Assembly (NCBI GenBank): GCA_023238725.1 | Contig: CM041553.1 | Span: forward strand, 14,071,001 to 14,135,000 | Source: Scortum barcoo | Taxonomy: Eukaryota; Chordata; Actinopteri; Centrarchiformes; Terapontidae | DNA: 64,000 bases | Direction: 5' to 3' | Notes under the pieces: generated by a model | The model's database searches: none | What the model saw: the letters and a program-made list of their open reading frames with translations, nothing else | Told to the model about the DNA's origin: nothing | Position numbers and translations under genes: made by a program | Shown: in pieces, positions 1 through 12,200 of the stretch | How the letters are laid out: each line of letters opens with the position of its first letter | Numbering within the stretch: position 1 is the stretch's first letter

Positions 1-171
1 AGTGACATTTGCCTCCTGAAGAAAACTCTGTCACATTTTTGATAAAGACTGACCTTTGCAAATTCCAGGACACTGATCTTATTTATAGTGGCTGTCAAAA
101 TCAAGTGTCCACAAGTGCACCTTCTTAATTGCACACTAAATCTTTTGCAACGTCCTTCTGCTCTACCATAG

Positions 172-369
172 GGCGACTCCGGGGGTCCATTTGCCTGCAA
201 GGCTACGGGGACAAGCACAACCTGGGAGGTGCACGGTATCGTCAGCTTTGGACCTCAAGGCTGCATCAAAGACAAGAAACCCTCAGTCTTCACCCGCGTC
301 TCTGCCTTCAGCGACTGGATTGATGACAACATTAAGAAGTTTATATATGAAAGTGGCAAAACCAACTAA
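172..369 (+). CDS. Chymotrypsin/elastase-like serine protease, last exon (partial gene)
   Basis: The exon follows an acceptor ending in ag at 170-171 and opens exactly at GDSGGPFACK, the loop carrying the catalytic serine of family S1A proteases (serine is the third residue). It runs 65 residues to TAA at 367-369. Further S1A landmarks are VHGIVSFGPQGC and KPSVFTRVSAFSDWI, the C-terminal beta-strand and helix. His and Asp of the triad lie in exons left of the window. In the specificity pocket the 216-equivalent looks like Gly (SFG) and the 226-equivalent like Ser (KPSVF), closer to elastases (KPTVF) than to trypsin (G/G). The product is probably a secreted digestive-type endopeptidase; the exact paralogue cannot be fixed from one exon. 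The gene reads in the same direction as fam13a, 1.2 kb downstream, with no sign of linkage between them. Confidence 0.9.
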   Translation, partial: GDSGGPFACKATGTSTTWEVHGIVSFGPQGCIKDKKPSVFTRVSAFSDWIDDNIKKFIYESGKTN

Positions 370-383
370 GGCTAATATTGTGA

Positions 384-389
384 AATAAA
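384..389 (+). terminator. Polyadenylation signal of the serine protease gene
   Basis: A canonical AATAAA lies 15 bases after the protease stop codon. Such a very short 3' UTR is typical of pancreatic protease genes, so this is probably the functional signal. Confidence 0.65.
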
Positions 390-1060
390 GGCAGTGTTTA
401 TTGCTAATCCCTTTTATGTTTTTGTGGTGCTACAGACAGACAAAGTCATTGATGCTTTTCATTTCAGGTTCACAATTAAGTATTGATCTCTGCTGCCATG
501 ATTCGATTCTGCTTAAAACTCTTTCAAATGAGATGCTAACTCAAAATGACTGTATGACATAAGAAAACGGCCTCAGAAGAACTTTTATTTACTACTATGT
601 ATAATGTTTCACTCATTATTGCTTTCAACAAGTTAAAGAAACATTTCCAGGAGATAAAGAAAATAAGCCGTTGAACAGTTTGAATATTTTTCTCTAAAGT
701 TAGAGAGCTTCATTTGGCAACTGGGACAATAACTTTGTATAACTGACTGAAACCATAAACTTTACATTTTTCTATGCAATCCTTTAATGTGCTTTCCTGT
801 GACTCAGATGTTTAAATCTGAATCAAGGTTTCAGCTTTTTATGATTGTTATAGGAGTTTAAATTTAAGTGAAATTACAGAATGAATACTTTTTAATTATT
901 TAAATTTTAAATGTTAATGTTTATTGTTGTATAAATGATATGGAATATAAAATGCAAAACTGAAAAACTATTGTCCAAGTCAATCTATGGTAACCGGCCA
1001 TGTTTTTCATGTTATTTTAGTGTTGCTACAGTTTTCATAACATAATTTCCATTCAGGCTG
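390..1060. other. Intergenic, protease gene to fam13a promoter
   Basis: AT-rich sequence with no exon, repeat family or conserved motif that I can recognise. Confidence 0.5.
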
Positions 1061-1149
1061 TCCGACTACTCCTCACAGTCCTTGCGAGCTCCCTCCTCCT
1101 TTCTTCCCTCACTCTCAGGCAGATGAATCCTCTAGGCACAGATTTAAAG

Positions 1150-1524
1150 TTTTGGGTTTTAACCCCTTAATCACATGACCAGGCGACTCAGCCAATGGGG
1201 GAGCTCGGCTCAGATTTCAGCCCAGGAGGAGAGAGGGGAATGGGAAGGGAGGAAGAGAAAGAGACAAGCACTAATCTGTGCCCATGTACTGGACAGCCTG
1301 CCGGTGCTGACAGCATTTCTTTACTCTCTCCCCTGACGTGGATTATCTGTGTTGTTGTTTTCTTGGAGTATTTGGATGGCACATTACAAAGGGAAAGGGG
1401 TTCCCGTCACTGGGAAAAGTCCAAGTGAGTGTCCTGTAACAGTGTGAGGAGAGAGGAGGAGGGAGGATAGCAGCAGTTTTTCCCCTTCATCCCCAGCCTC
1501 CACAGGCGGCTCTTCTGTGGAAGA
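1150..1524 (+). promoter_or_regulatory. Probable fam13a main promoter and 5' UTR
   Basis: Directly upstream of the start codon the base composition shifts to G-rich/purine-rich sequence. A CCAAT box lies at 1192-1196 (cagccaatggggg), followed by gggaggaag tracts; no TATA box stands out. A possible short 5' UTR intron is visible: donor ccaa|gtgagt at 1424/1425 and acceptor cctccacag ending at 1505, which would leave 1506-1524 as the leader joined to the ATG. The start site itself is not determined. The leader exon and intron are inference. Confidence 0.4.
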
Positions 1525-1551
1525 ATGGGGGCAGGAGCTCTGACCATCTGT
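1525..1551 (+). CDS. fam13a: fam13a coding exon 1 (start)
   Basis: Nine codons, MGAGALTIC, followed by the donor gtgagt. It is too short for any ORF scan but is the exact N-terminus of long FAM13A in other vertebrates. It ends in phase 0 and joins HNKTAVQVKEDMKKM of exon 2. Confidence 0.88.
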
Positions 1552-4500
1552 GTGAGTAGAAACTACAAAGCCTGACTTGGCTCAAAGGCTTCCCATTCAA
1601 CCTGTGATTAAAGGCTAAAGAATGCATAACGGGACCGTGCTGTTCACTGTCTGTCTACACATTTTTTATGTGATGGTGTGAGTGTGTGTGGCATGCTATC
1701 ATAGACATATTTGGCTTTTTTAAAATGTCAAGGAGGGACACACTGCTCTTCTCAAATCTCTTGAGCTCCCCCTCCCTAGACTGAACTTTGCTCACTAAAT
1801 ACATGACTGTTGGCATCAAGATGAAGACTTTCACTTTGCAGTCTTGACAGAGAAAGCAGAGTCCTTGCCAAGTACTGCTTTAAGTCTGCCATCCTCTCAC
1901 AGTGTAACAGTACAGGAGAGAAAAACAGGGGTAAAAACACATGGTAAGCCTCATGTTTTGTGTCCATGCCTGTAATGTTCTCCAGCCTCAGTGAGGTCAC
2001 TTTCCACAAAACTCTGTAAATGGAAATAGTGTCTTTACAAGACGTAAACCACTGAAATGGTTGTGTATGTGAACTTTGTAAAAAGTGTGTGCCTCAAGCA
2101 GTAGTTTCCTTTAGTTGGGCAGCTGTTCCTCCTCCCTGGTGCCTGTGGAGCTTTTGCTACCAGTTGCTTCAATGGCCACCCACATAGGGGCAGAGGCAGA
2201 GGCAGAGAGAGACAAGGGGAGGGTGGAGGGCCGGGAGGGGGGAGGAGGGCACATGCTTGGGCTTGCTAGCCTCCTCATGAACAAGTTAAAGACACAGGAA
2301 GACATGGCCTTGCCTGTTAGCAGTTTATGTGTTTAACCTTTTGTTTGCCCACTTTAACTGCATCTTGGCACTTGAGAAAATGTTTGAGGTACTTCTTAAA
2401 AGGAGAAACTTCTCGTTTGCTTCCAGAGTCTCTCAGTAGTAAATGATTACAATAGCTTCCTCTCTCACTGTCAGAAGCTGAAGTGTGAAAACATTTTAAG
2501 GGTAGGGGAAGGGGGGGAGATGAGGACTATTAGGCTAATTCTTGTCCCAACCAACATTAGAGACAAATGAATGCCATCAGGATGTGTTTCCCTTTGTGCT
2601 CTGCTGCTTTGGCTCTTTCAGGCTCTAAAGCTGATTGTATGGCCAAGGGACAATTTGGTAAAAGCCTTCAAATAGACACTTTTAACTCTGTATATGAATT
2701 ACAGCACATCAGGGAGGGGGCTCTCTTTGTGTGAGTGATGACTCAGATGGAGGAGCGTGATGTTTTTATTTGCTTTAGTCGTTACTAGTTACTTTCACAC
2801 CAACGTCAGAACAAAAGCACAAGTATGTGTCAGCCAGGGAAGCTGCTCACAACCAGTGTTTTACATGTGTCCAGCAAAGCAGCTCAGCTCTGGTGTGAAG
2901 GTGGGAACAAAGATGACATGTACTGTGTGCAAATTGGGGCATTTTGCTGTCACAATTTGGGTCCACTTGTCCCATTTAGACATCCTGTGAAGAAACATTT
3001 CTATCCTGATAGGAGTGGTCTCTTCCAGGATGACAATGCCCCCATCCACAGAACATGAGGGGTCACTGAATGGCTTAATGAGTATAAAAATGATGTGCAT
3101 CATATGTAATGGCCTTCACAATCACCAGATTCTAATCCAACTCTAATCCAACAGCTATGGAAGATTTCGGATATGTTTGACAGCGAGATCACCAAGATCA
3201 CCAAGATCATCAAAACACCAAATGAGGCAATATCCCCTTGAAAAATGTTGTTCACCCCAGAGACTTGGAGAATCAATGTCAAGGCGCACAGAAGCTCTTC
3301 TGGAGGCCCAACACCTCACTAAGATGCTTTTTTTTCCCTTAATGTGTCACTTGTGTGTAGGTCAATGTGTATTTATGGTGACATATATCTGTGTATGTAA
3401 ACTGATACTGTGAGTTTAGACTTGTGGTATGTGTGTGTGTACGCATTATAGTAAAGACAGATTTAGGGGACATCTGTTCAGTAAGGCCTGTCACAGTCAG
3501 ACTGAGCTCAGACCAGCTTAACTCTTTAACACCTGCATGTATAGTAGATCTATTGGAGTCAGTCTGCATCCCTGAGCAGTTCACCCACATTACTACTTAA
3601 ACTGTACTGTATTAAAATTATAACTATCAATGGACTGTTACACCTGTACAGTTTACCATAAAAACTCTACAGTCATTTGAATCACCATCATTAAGGTTGT
3701 GTTCAATCAATCTGCTATATCTTTGAGACATATTTTAAGACATATCAGACTTAAAATGTAGATAAACAGATGTGAAGATCACCTTTCTCACACCTTTTAC
3801 TAATACTGACTGCTTACATCTTCTCACACCTGAAGACCCCTCTGTTATTATTATTAAAATATAGCATATCACTGGAGTTTAGCCCATTAAGTGGTGCTAC
3901 TTTTCAAGCAGCCATCCAAGCATGAAGCAGGAGGAATCAAAAATCAAGTGTACTTAATTGGCATTAATCAGGAAGGTGCAGTTGGAATATATTTAATGCA
4001 CCTGTCAGAAATAGCGGACGACTGTGGGCCCTTCACAAATTGCCTGCACAAGCTTCTCAAATGCATCACCGTATTAAATCTACTAGAGCATCTGCCGCGG
4101 TAGAGATCCTGTGTCCTTAGCCATCTTAGCACCATCTGTGGGGCGGGTTTTAATCACCTGATTGCGACACATGCCTGTACCCATTCTGTCTAAACAAACT
4201 GGCCACATAAGGAATAAATTCAGTGGTCCTTCCTCTTCCCGACCCACCTCTACCATCCCAACATGGTAAAGCCCAGTGTGTCACTGTGGACCTCACTGTA
4301 GCAAAGCCATAGTCGGGGAGGGCCTCTGAATTCACTGTGTGAGTCAGTTCACTCGTTTGAAGCAATGAACTCTGGAACAACAATACGTCACATGGTGTTG
4401 TCGTAGCTATGGCTACAACAGTAAAACTGGCTCTGAATCTGTGTAGCTCTAAGTGCAGGAAGTCTTTTCGTCCTCGTCGAGTATCAGGAGCCTACTTCTG

Positions 4501-7500
4501 GTTCGTGTATCCTAGCTTTGCTCCTTGTGCTGCCCAGAAAAGCATTATGCTGTAGTTAAACGTGCCAAATAAACCAGTAATTTACCCTGCACTGTCCGAT
4601 ATTGTCTGGTTAAAGGGAGATTTGAATGAGTGTGTGCTTTGAACAGCCTTTGTATCTATACACTGACACAGAGACAGCATGTGGCATTGTTTGCCTTGAC
4701 AAGTTATCAGATAAGACATAATCAACAGCTGGTGAATTAACACACCGAATATATGCCTAAGCTGCAAGGTTTGTCCACCAAGGAGAGGCTTGGCAATTAA
4801 AGCATGGAGGAGGTGTAAAGTAACTAAGCACATTTACTCAACTATTGTACAAAAAAACAAATTTTAGATACCTGTACTTTACTTCTCTATTTCAATTTTC
4901 TCCACCTCATCTAAGAGAGAAATATATTTTTACTCCACTATATTTAATATGACACCTATAGTTACTTGGCTATTTTTGTATACACAATACTACTGACTAT
5001 ATAAAATGTGATGTATGAATCTATATTAAAATACTCAACTGTGTTTTTACTGTAAGCACAATATGCTGTTAATACCTCCATGCTGTTAATCAAATAAGAT
5101 AAGATTCTGAATGCAGGACTGTGACAGTTCTTTTACTTGACATTATTGCTACTTTTGCTCAAGTAAAAGATAAAAAATATTTCTTCCACTATTGAAGCAT
5201 TCACTCACTCACACACACACAAACAAACTCACACACATTTCAGTGGATTAAAAGAAGTTTCTGTTCAAAGAGCCAACACTTGCATGCTTCTCTCTCAGTT
5301 TATGCATAAGCCTCAGAGACTCCTGAAAGGCACACAGTGGTTTCTCAGAGAGCTTTCCAGTAAAACCTTTTTATCTCCCAGTCTTCCATGTCTAAATGTA
5401 GATATCTGGACTGACAGATCTGTGCACACTCTCCATTCAAATGAGTATTCATAGTTGGCCATCACCTCTACCTGAACATATACCTGTGTGTCTACATGTG
5501 CGTATGTATGTCTATTTGTGCAGGTGTGCGTGTCACTCTGGCAATACCTTTAACCAAAGGTGTTGCGTGGTAACTTGATATTTGTCGTAGCAACACATGC
5601 ACGGCCAGCCCTCCCTTTTCTCTTCCTCCCAGCTCTCAGCACACACTGTCCTCTAAGTGCACGACAGTGACATGACTGCAGGAGGCCTGCCTGCATGGAC
5701 TCCACAGAGACGCATCCGCCACCTCACAGACCTTGTAGTCTGTGGAGCAGAGTGAGCCCCCCTCCTCCTGGACAGGTGTCTCTGTGGCGTCTGACCTGAT
5801 GCCGGCTGCTGCGCTGCCATCTGTGCCCATAGTGTCGGTGGCTGACTGCTGCTCTCTGCTCCTCTCCCTGCAGCACAACAAGACAGCAGTGCAGGTGAAA
5901 GAAGACATGAAGAAGATGGTCCAGATACCCATACTGAGACCCAGGCGGGCAGCAGCCAAGCACACCCAGCTGTTTGGAGCGTCCCTGTTCGAGCTGCAGG
6001 AGAAGGGCCTGGTGGAGGATGGTGTGCCTCTGGTGTTGCGGAGGATGGTGGAGCATCTCCGCCAGCATGGTGAGAAAAAACCCGACAGAATACAAAAGAG
6101 TAAAAAAAGAAATGTTAATCACTTTTAAGATTTAATCAGAATTGAAGTAAAAAAAGAAATTATATGATATCATCATACTACAACATTTTTAAACCTTGAT
6201 CGGATCTCACAAGTGCCATTATAGGAATACAGCTGATATATTGCCATTTTCTTTTTGTATTATTGTGTAATTTGGTCTAAGTAAAGTGAAATAATCACAT
6301 ATCATATATGCTTATCATCTATAGATTTTGTTTAATAATAAGTTGCCTTAGATGCTCCTTCATACCACACACACAGGGCATATGTTCAGAAATTTAAATG
6401 AGGACATAATAAAATAAAACACTATCTACAGTTACTTATATACATATAGCTTATACCTAGAAACACAGAAAATATGTACAGCATGTGTAAATTGCTAGTG
6501 CTTTGAATTACAGTGAACTATTTTGAAAACTGTGCTATGTTTTAGAGATTTTAATGTTCGCTCTTCCAGGTTTCCAATTGCTTCCATTAATTTGCGGCAT
6601 GTCCAGTAACTACAGTCTACATATAAAAAATTAATAACTTGCTTAAGTTACATGATCCATAACATGAACAATATGAGCAACACTACATTACTGAACAACA
6701 ATAATAACTTCTTAATAACTTGCAATTTCTATTTTGATATATGAAAAGAACATCAGCATTGCAAATCAGAAAAAATATATCTCCAAAGAAAGAAAGAAAA
6801 CAAAGAAAATACAAAAAACAAAAAGAAAAAAAGACAGTATTTGCAAAGTGCAATATCATTTATCCTACTATGGGAATAAATGTCAACATTGTTCTTTCAC
6901 CTCAAATGACAGTAATATAATAATGCATACTTGATGCATACAAATGCAAACAAATGATGGTGACTTGCACATGAAATGTTTAGCATGCATTTTAAAATGA
7001 TCGACAAAAATGTTAGGTCTCCATCATTTGTAGCTAAAGCCTGAAAACACACTGTTATGGCTCTTGGTATTGACATCATGTCTGCAGTTCTTCTGTTTCA
7101 CCACTAGATATCAGCACACGGAAGAGGAAGCTGGTCATCATGGCCTTTGAAGGCCCGCTGTGTTGTACTACTGTCTCCATTTTGATATTTCAGTACACAG
7201 AGGTTTTTTATGAACAAACTCAATAAACTAAACTAAGTCTCATAACAATTTAATATAATCATGGAGGGAAATAACAAAGTACCTTCTCATGGTTTCTGCC
7301 TCCGCCACAATGCTATGGAAGTCTGTGTCATTTTGTTCATGGTGCTCTGAGCACTGAAAGATGACATAAAAATAAATAAATAAATAAATCAATAAAATCA
7401 AAATTAACATTTCTTTTCAAAACGGTGTTCTGTAGCTCTTAATCAGTCGCAGAGTAGACTGTGAATTGTTTTCATAGGAACTACTTCTTGATAGAAAGTA

Positions 7501-9190
7501 GTTCCAAACGACTCAAACAACCTGTGCGGATTAGTCAACCGTTACATTTAGTCGTACGTCATCATAATTAATACTAATACATACACATATTTTAAATCAT
7601 GAGCAAATACAATAAAAATAATTCTTTATATTTTCTGTATTTTGATAGGGTCGACTTTTTAAAGGTACTATGAGAAAAATACATTACTATGGTAACGTCC
7701 AGCGGTCGCCATGGACACCTGCAACATTACAACACAGCCAGTAACGTAATACAAATGCTAATAACAATGCTAGTTAGCTGAGCGGCTAATTTTAATTTGA
7801 GTTACACGTTTTCACCACATCACTGTTGAGGTAAGGCTACATAACAGAGCTAATATAGCTATGTCCTCCCATATCCAGAAACATAAATAAATAGCAGTAG
7901 CCTTCTGTTTATCTTCAGTTCTTTAACAATGTTCAAACTAACAAGAAGCTAGCGTTTGCAAGAAAAGATTAACTAGTTAGCTGTCACCACTGAATATCTG
8001 CAAAATAAATCATTTTTGGATAATACTAGCTGCATGATGAAACTGCTTACTCGTCCTTAAACAGGTATGGTTAATGGCACGTAAATAATAATGAGTGAAA
8101 ATGACTAAGAAATCCCTCTACACAAAACCAACTGTTGGATTTACTACACTCGTGATTTTCCCATTGTTAAATCATAGTGGGGCATAAAATGTTTACATTA
8201 TCCTAGAGATTTACTCAGATGAAAAGACATGAGATTAATATAATCAGGTTTATCTCCATCACTGGGAAGCAAATTGCTTATCTACCAGTTACCAACATTT
8301 TGACACATTTAATGTGTACAGTTAGCAACTTTGGCCTGATGGTGGTGCTACATGAAAGATCAAGGTCAGTCAATCAATCATCAGTCAGTCAGATAATATT
8401 CACATAAAATTTAATAGAAATTTTACTAGTTAGTTGTTTTGATAGTTGTGATTACTCGGACCAACATTGCAGTTCTGAACTGAACCAACCAGACTGATTG
8501 TAACATTATTCTTCAGCCCTCCATGGAAAACTGGAGAAAAAGAAGACTTTCAGGGTGGCATCCCTCTTCAGCTCTGTTGTTGAATAGTTGTTAGATGGGC
8601 TTGCTCTTAATGACAGTGTTTCTCTGATTCTCCTCCAGCCTTGCATCAGGAGGGTCTCTTCAGAGTGAATGGGAATGTGCGAGCTGTGGAGACCCTGAGA
8701 CAGCGGCTGGAGAGTGGAGAGGATGTGGACTTTCTCTCTGAATCTGATTCGTGTACGGTGGCCAGCTTGCTCAAACAGTACCTCAGGGTCTTGCCAGAGG
8801 GTCTGGTGGACTCAACAGTCCAGCAGGCGCTCATACAGCATTACCAAGGTAAGAGAAAAGTAGTTTCTGTTTGTTACAGCACCAACTTGTGGTTGTCCCC
8901 ATTCAATTTTATCTTAACAGTGCTTATTTTTTGTCAGTTATCATAGCAGTACAAGTAGATCAGGTTTTACATTTTTACATCCATCATGTAATATCTGTCC
9001 TTCACAACTTTCCAAATAGACATTACGTTATTAATACTCTCACAAGTGTAGTGAGTATCTGAGTCATGACTGTGATTGGATGATAAGCAAAGCTATATTT
9101 AGGTCCTGAACTCATGAAGTTCACTATTAGCAATACAGTCATCTGCACCACTGTGTGTTTGTGTGTGTGCGTGTGAATGAGCATGTGCGT

Positions 9191-9226
<36 letters not shown>

Positions 9227-12200
9227 CTATGTGACTAGAAAAGTGATGGACCTCATATTTCTGGCTATAATCTTGGAGGTCATAAAAGGTAAAGTGAGTG
9301 ATATGACAGATGAAGTGTCTGTGCTCACTTTCTGCTCTCCTCCATCTCTGGGTTTAATCTGTTTAATGGGAAAAGAGTGCACCTCTTGGCTGCAATATCC
9401 ATTTTACCCTCATATTTTTCAAGGCCTAGGGCCAAATGCTGCATTACAAAACCAAACTTTGGCACAAGACTTGGCACTACTGAATAAAGTGTATCATATA
9501 ATCGATTATAGATTAGTGGAACAACAGAAATATATTCAGTTGCTATTTTGATAATGAATTGATCATTTAATCATCATTAAAGGTAAGGATTTTTACATGT
9601 CTCAATTCTATATTACTTATTTAAAAAAAACTGATAATGAGAATAATCATTAGTTGCAGCACTAAATGGTCATCTTCTTGCTAACGGTTTCCAGAAAAAC
9701 CATTTAATTAACTTGTAGTTAATTAAATTTAGCTGTCAAGACAAAATAGTATTCTCACAAGGGCAGAGTCCAGAATCTCAGTGGCATTGAAGAATAATAT
9801 CTGACATTTTCATGTTTGCATAGCTGTAATAGATTACAGCTCCCTAAGCCAGGTATTTTTTTTCTATCACACAGAGGTTATTGCCCATATCTTCTGTGGT
9901 GCTGCTGCAAATATTAAGAAGGCATACATGCACACTTTTTCAGCTGAATGTGTATCTTACATATCAGCCATGCTTACACAGACAGACAAGACATTACAGC
10001 AACACACTGCTTGACACATACAACCACATACAGCCATGTTTAATGGAGTTACTCTCACTACTTTACCAATATTCAAAAATACAAACTCATGCCTCAGTAT
10101 GGATATAGTATTGATACTCTCATATTTTGATTGTATTTATTTATCTTTATTTTAAAAACAATGAATTGTTAGATCAAAGAAATGATAATAAAGGTAACCA
10201 GAAACACAAAAACGTTGGCACATCACAAATGAAACCAAGTATTTTACAAGCTTGTCCACACACATATATGATCTGAACACGATCTGAACTTTACTCAGCA
10301 GCATCAAGAGCAGCTGTGATCTCTTTAAAGGTGATACTGATAACGTTGACCTCACTACCCCCAACACCACTGTTGTTCAAAGCACTCCCTGCCTCAAGTG
10401 CTTCAAGCCAGTTTCTTGCACAACTTGCATATTTCATAGTCAAGTGAGAGTCAGTCGTCAGTCTGTCGTTACTCAAATAGACGTAAACACATACCTGCCT
10501 TCATACAGGTGCACACACTCACGTAGACGCATGCACTACGTTTGCGTCACTCATTCATACAGGATCAGTAGCCATATCCGTTTATCCAACTCTGACCCAA
10601 TTATGTATCCCGAGTAATAGCATCAACATATTTTCAGGCTATTTGCTCTAATGCTCACGCATTACTCGTTACCACAACTCAAGATTAGATGTTACAGAGG
10701 GCAAGTGGATGGAGCTGTCACTGCCTGCTTGAGACCAACTGTAAAACTATTTGCCAAACTTAAATGTTTTCATTTTTATCTGCTCCAAAGTAAATCATTT
10801 AGTTGTATCACTCATCCCTTATCATTGTATTCTTAATTGTCTGATTGTGGGTGAAAAGACTTGGCTCCTTCAAGTACTGCAGCAATGAAAAAATAAAACA
10901 TTTATCCCATCCTTTTACCTGCTCTTATACGTTGTTATGTGTCTGTAGAGTGTGGTGATGACGTCTCTTGGTCCGATATGAGAGACCTGCTCCAGCAGCT
11001 TCCAGACACCCACCTCAGCCTCCTCCGCTACCTCTGTCACTTTCTCACTGTTGTGGAGGGCAACCACAAGGAGAACCGTATGACTGCCCTCAACCTCGCC
11101 ACTGTGTTTGGACCCAATGTCTTTCAGTGAGTTGAACCTAACTTTTTTAAAGTTAGATGTAATTAAGCTGTCGAAATAAATACCTGTGGACCAAGCTCGC
11201 CATTCGCATTTGTATTCTCTTGTGGCTTCATATCCTCAATTGACTGTAGAGCCAAACCATGTTTATGTTAGTTTAATGACGCTTTAATACCTTACAACCT
11301 GGATTAATTGATTGTTTGATCTCCTGGGTCACTGCTACAGACTGTAAACACAATATTAACATATTATCAATGATATGAGAAGCTGATATGGGGAGCATGT
11401 TGGCAAGTAGCTGCCTGTTAACACACTGAGCAGATATGGAGGCAACTTCACTAAACAAAACTAAATGTATTCATCTTATACAGGTCTACTTCAGTGTTTT
11501 CATTTCCTCAAAGAACAAAACAGACATTCTTGAAAGTTTTGGCATGTTTGGTGTCTTCATTGTGACCTCTACAAAACATGTTTGTTGCAGTCTTTAGATA
11601 ACACAGTAATACAGCTTGCTTTAGTCTGGAAACAAACAGGCAGGCAGACAGTCATGATAGCTAAAGCTGGGGGATTCAATCATCTTTCCCCCTATTTCTA
11701 TTTAGTGAGTCAGATCCTAATCATTGGTCTCATATGGCAGAGCAGTAGGATGGGTAGAATGACTGCACTCTTATAACACGCAGGACATGTGGAGGCAATA
11801 CAGTTGTTTTTGATAATTTAGTCGGTAACTGAAGACAAAAAAAAGGTGTTTCATATGTTTATTTGAAAGAGAAGAGATGTTTTATGCTGTATTTCAGAAT
11901 GAGAGAAAGCCATTAACTTTTCAATTCAGTCAATATTTGGGGAACATCTACATTGGTTATTCAAGAGAAAATAACAGGGAAATGTATGCTTAGAGAAACA
12001 AAACATAAATTCACTCTGTGTTGCTCTCCATCTGTGTCGAAACACGAGTCCAGCAGGTGGTGCTGTAGCTTATTTAGTGAAGATGAAAATCTACCAGTGA
12101 TACTTCCATCTCATTACATTGTTCATAAACATCAAATTAATAAGCTTCTTTAGAGTTGTCAGACACCTGCATTTAAACTGCCCTGGAACTGACTGAACAC

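Larger units (their letters stand above)
1552..5873 (+). other. fam13a intron 1
   Basis: Contains a Tc1-like relic (about 2960-3335) and a MITE-like repeat (4813-5194), described separately. No coding exon was recognised otherwise; the long frames around 5636-6122 are the exon 2 region and its shadows. Confidence 0.6.
8849..10948 (+). other. fam13a intron 3
   Basis: Contains a (GA)n microsatellite at about 9191-9224 and a dispersed AT-rich repeat at about 9497-9668 ending gagaataatcattagttgca, a family also seen near 36375-36530 and 54570-54645. The rest is unremarkable. Confidence 0.5.

Noticed and set aside
1195..1428. Open frame upstream of fam13a exon 1 (77 codons)
   Set aside because: It lies in the promoter/5' UTR region, is out of frame with MGAGALTIC and has low-complexity G-rich text; at most an upstream ORF.
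5636..6122. Minus-strand open frames of 109 and 132 codons
   Set aside because: They are antisense shadows of fam13a exon 2, with no family similarity or splice logic.
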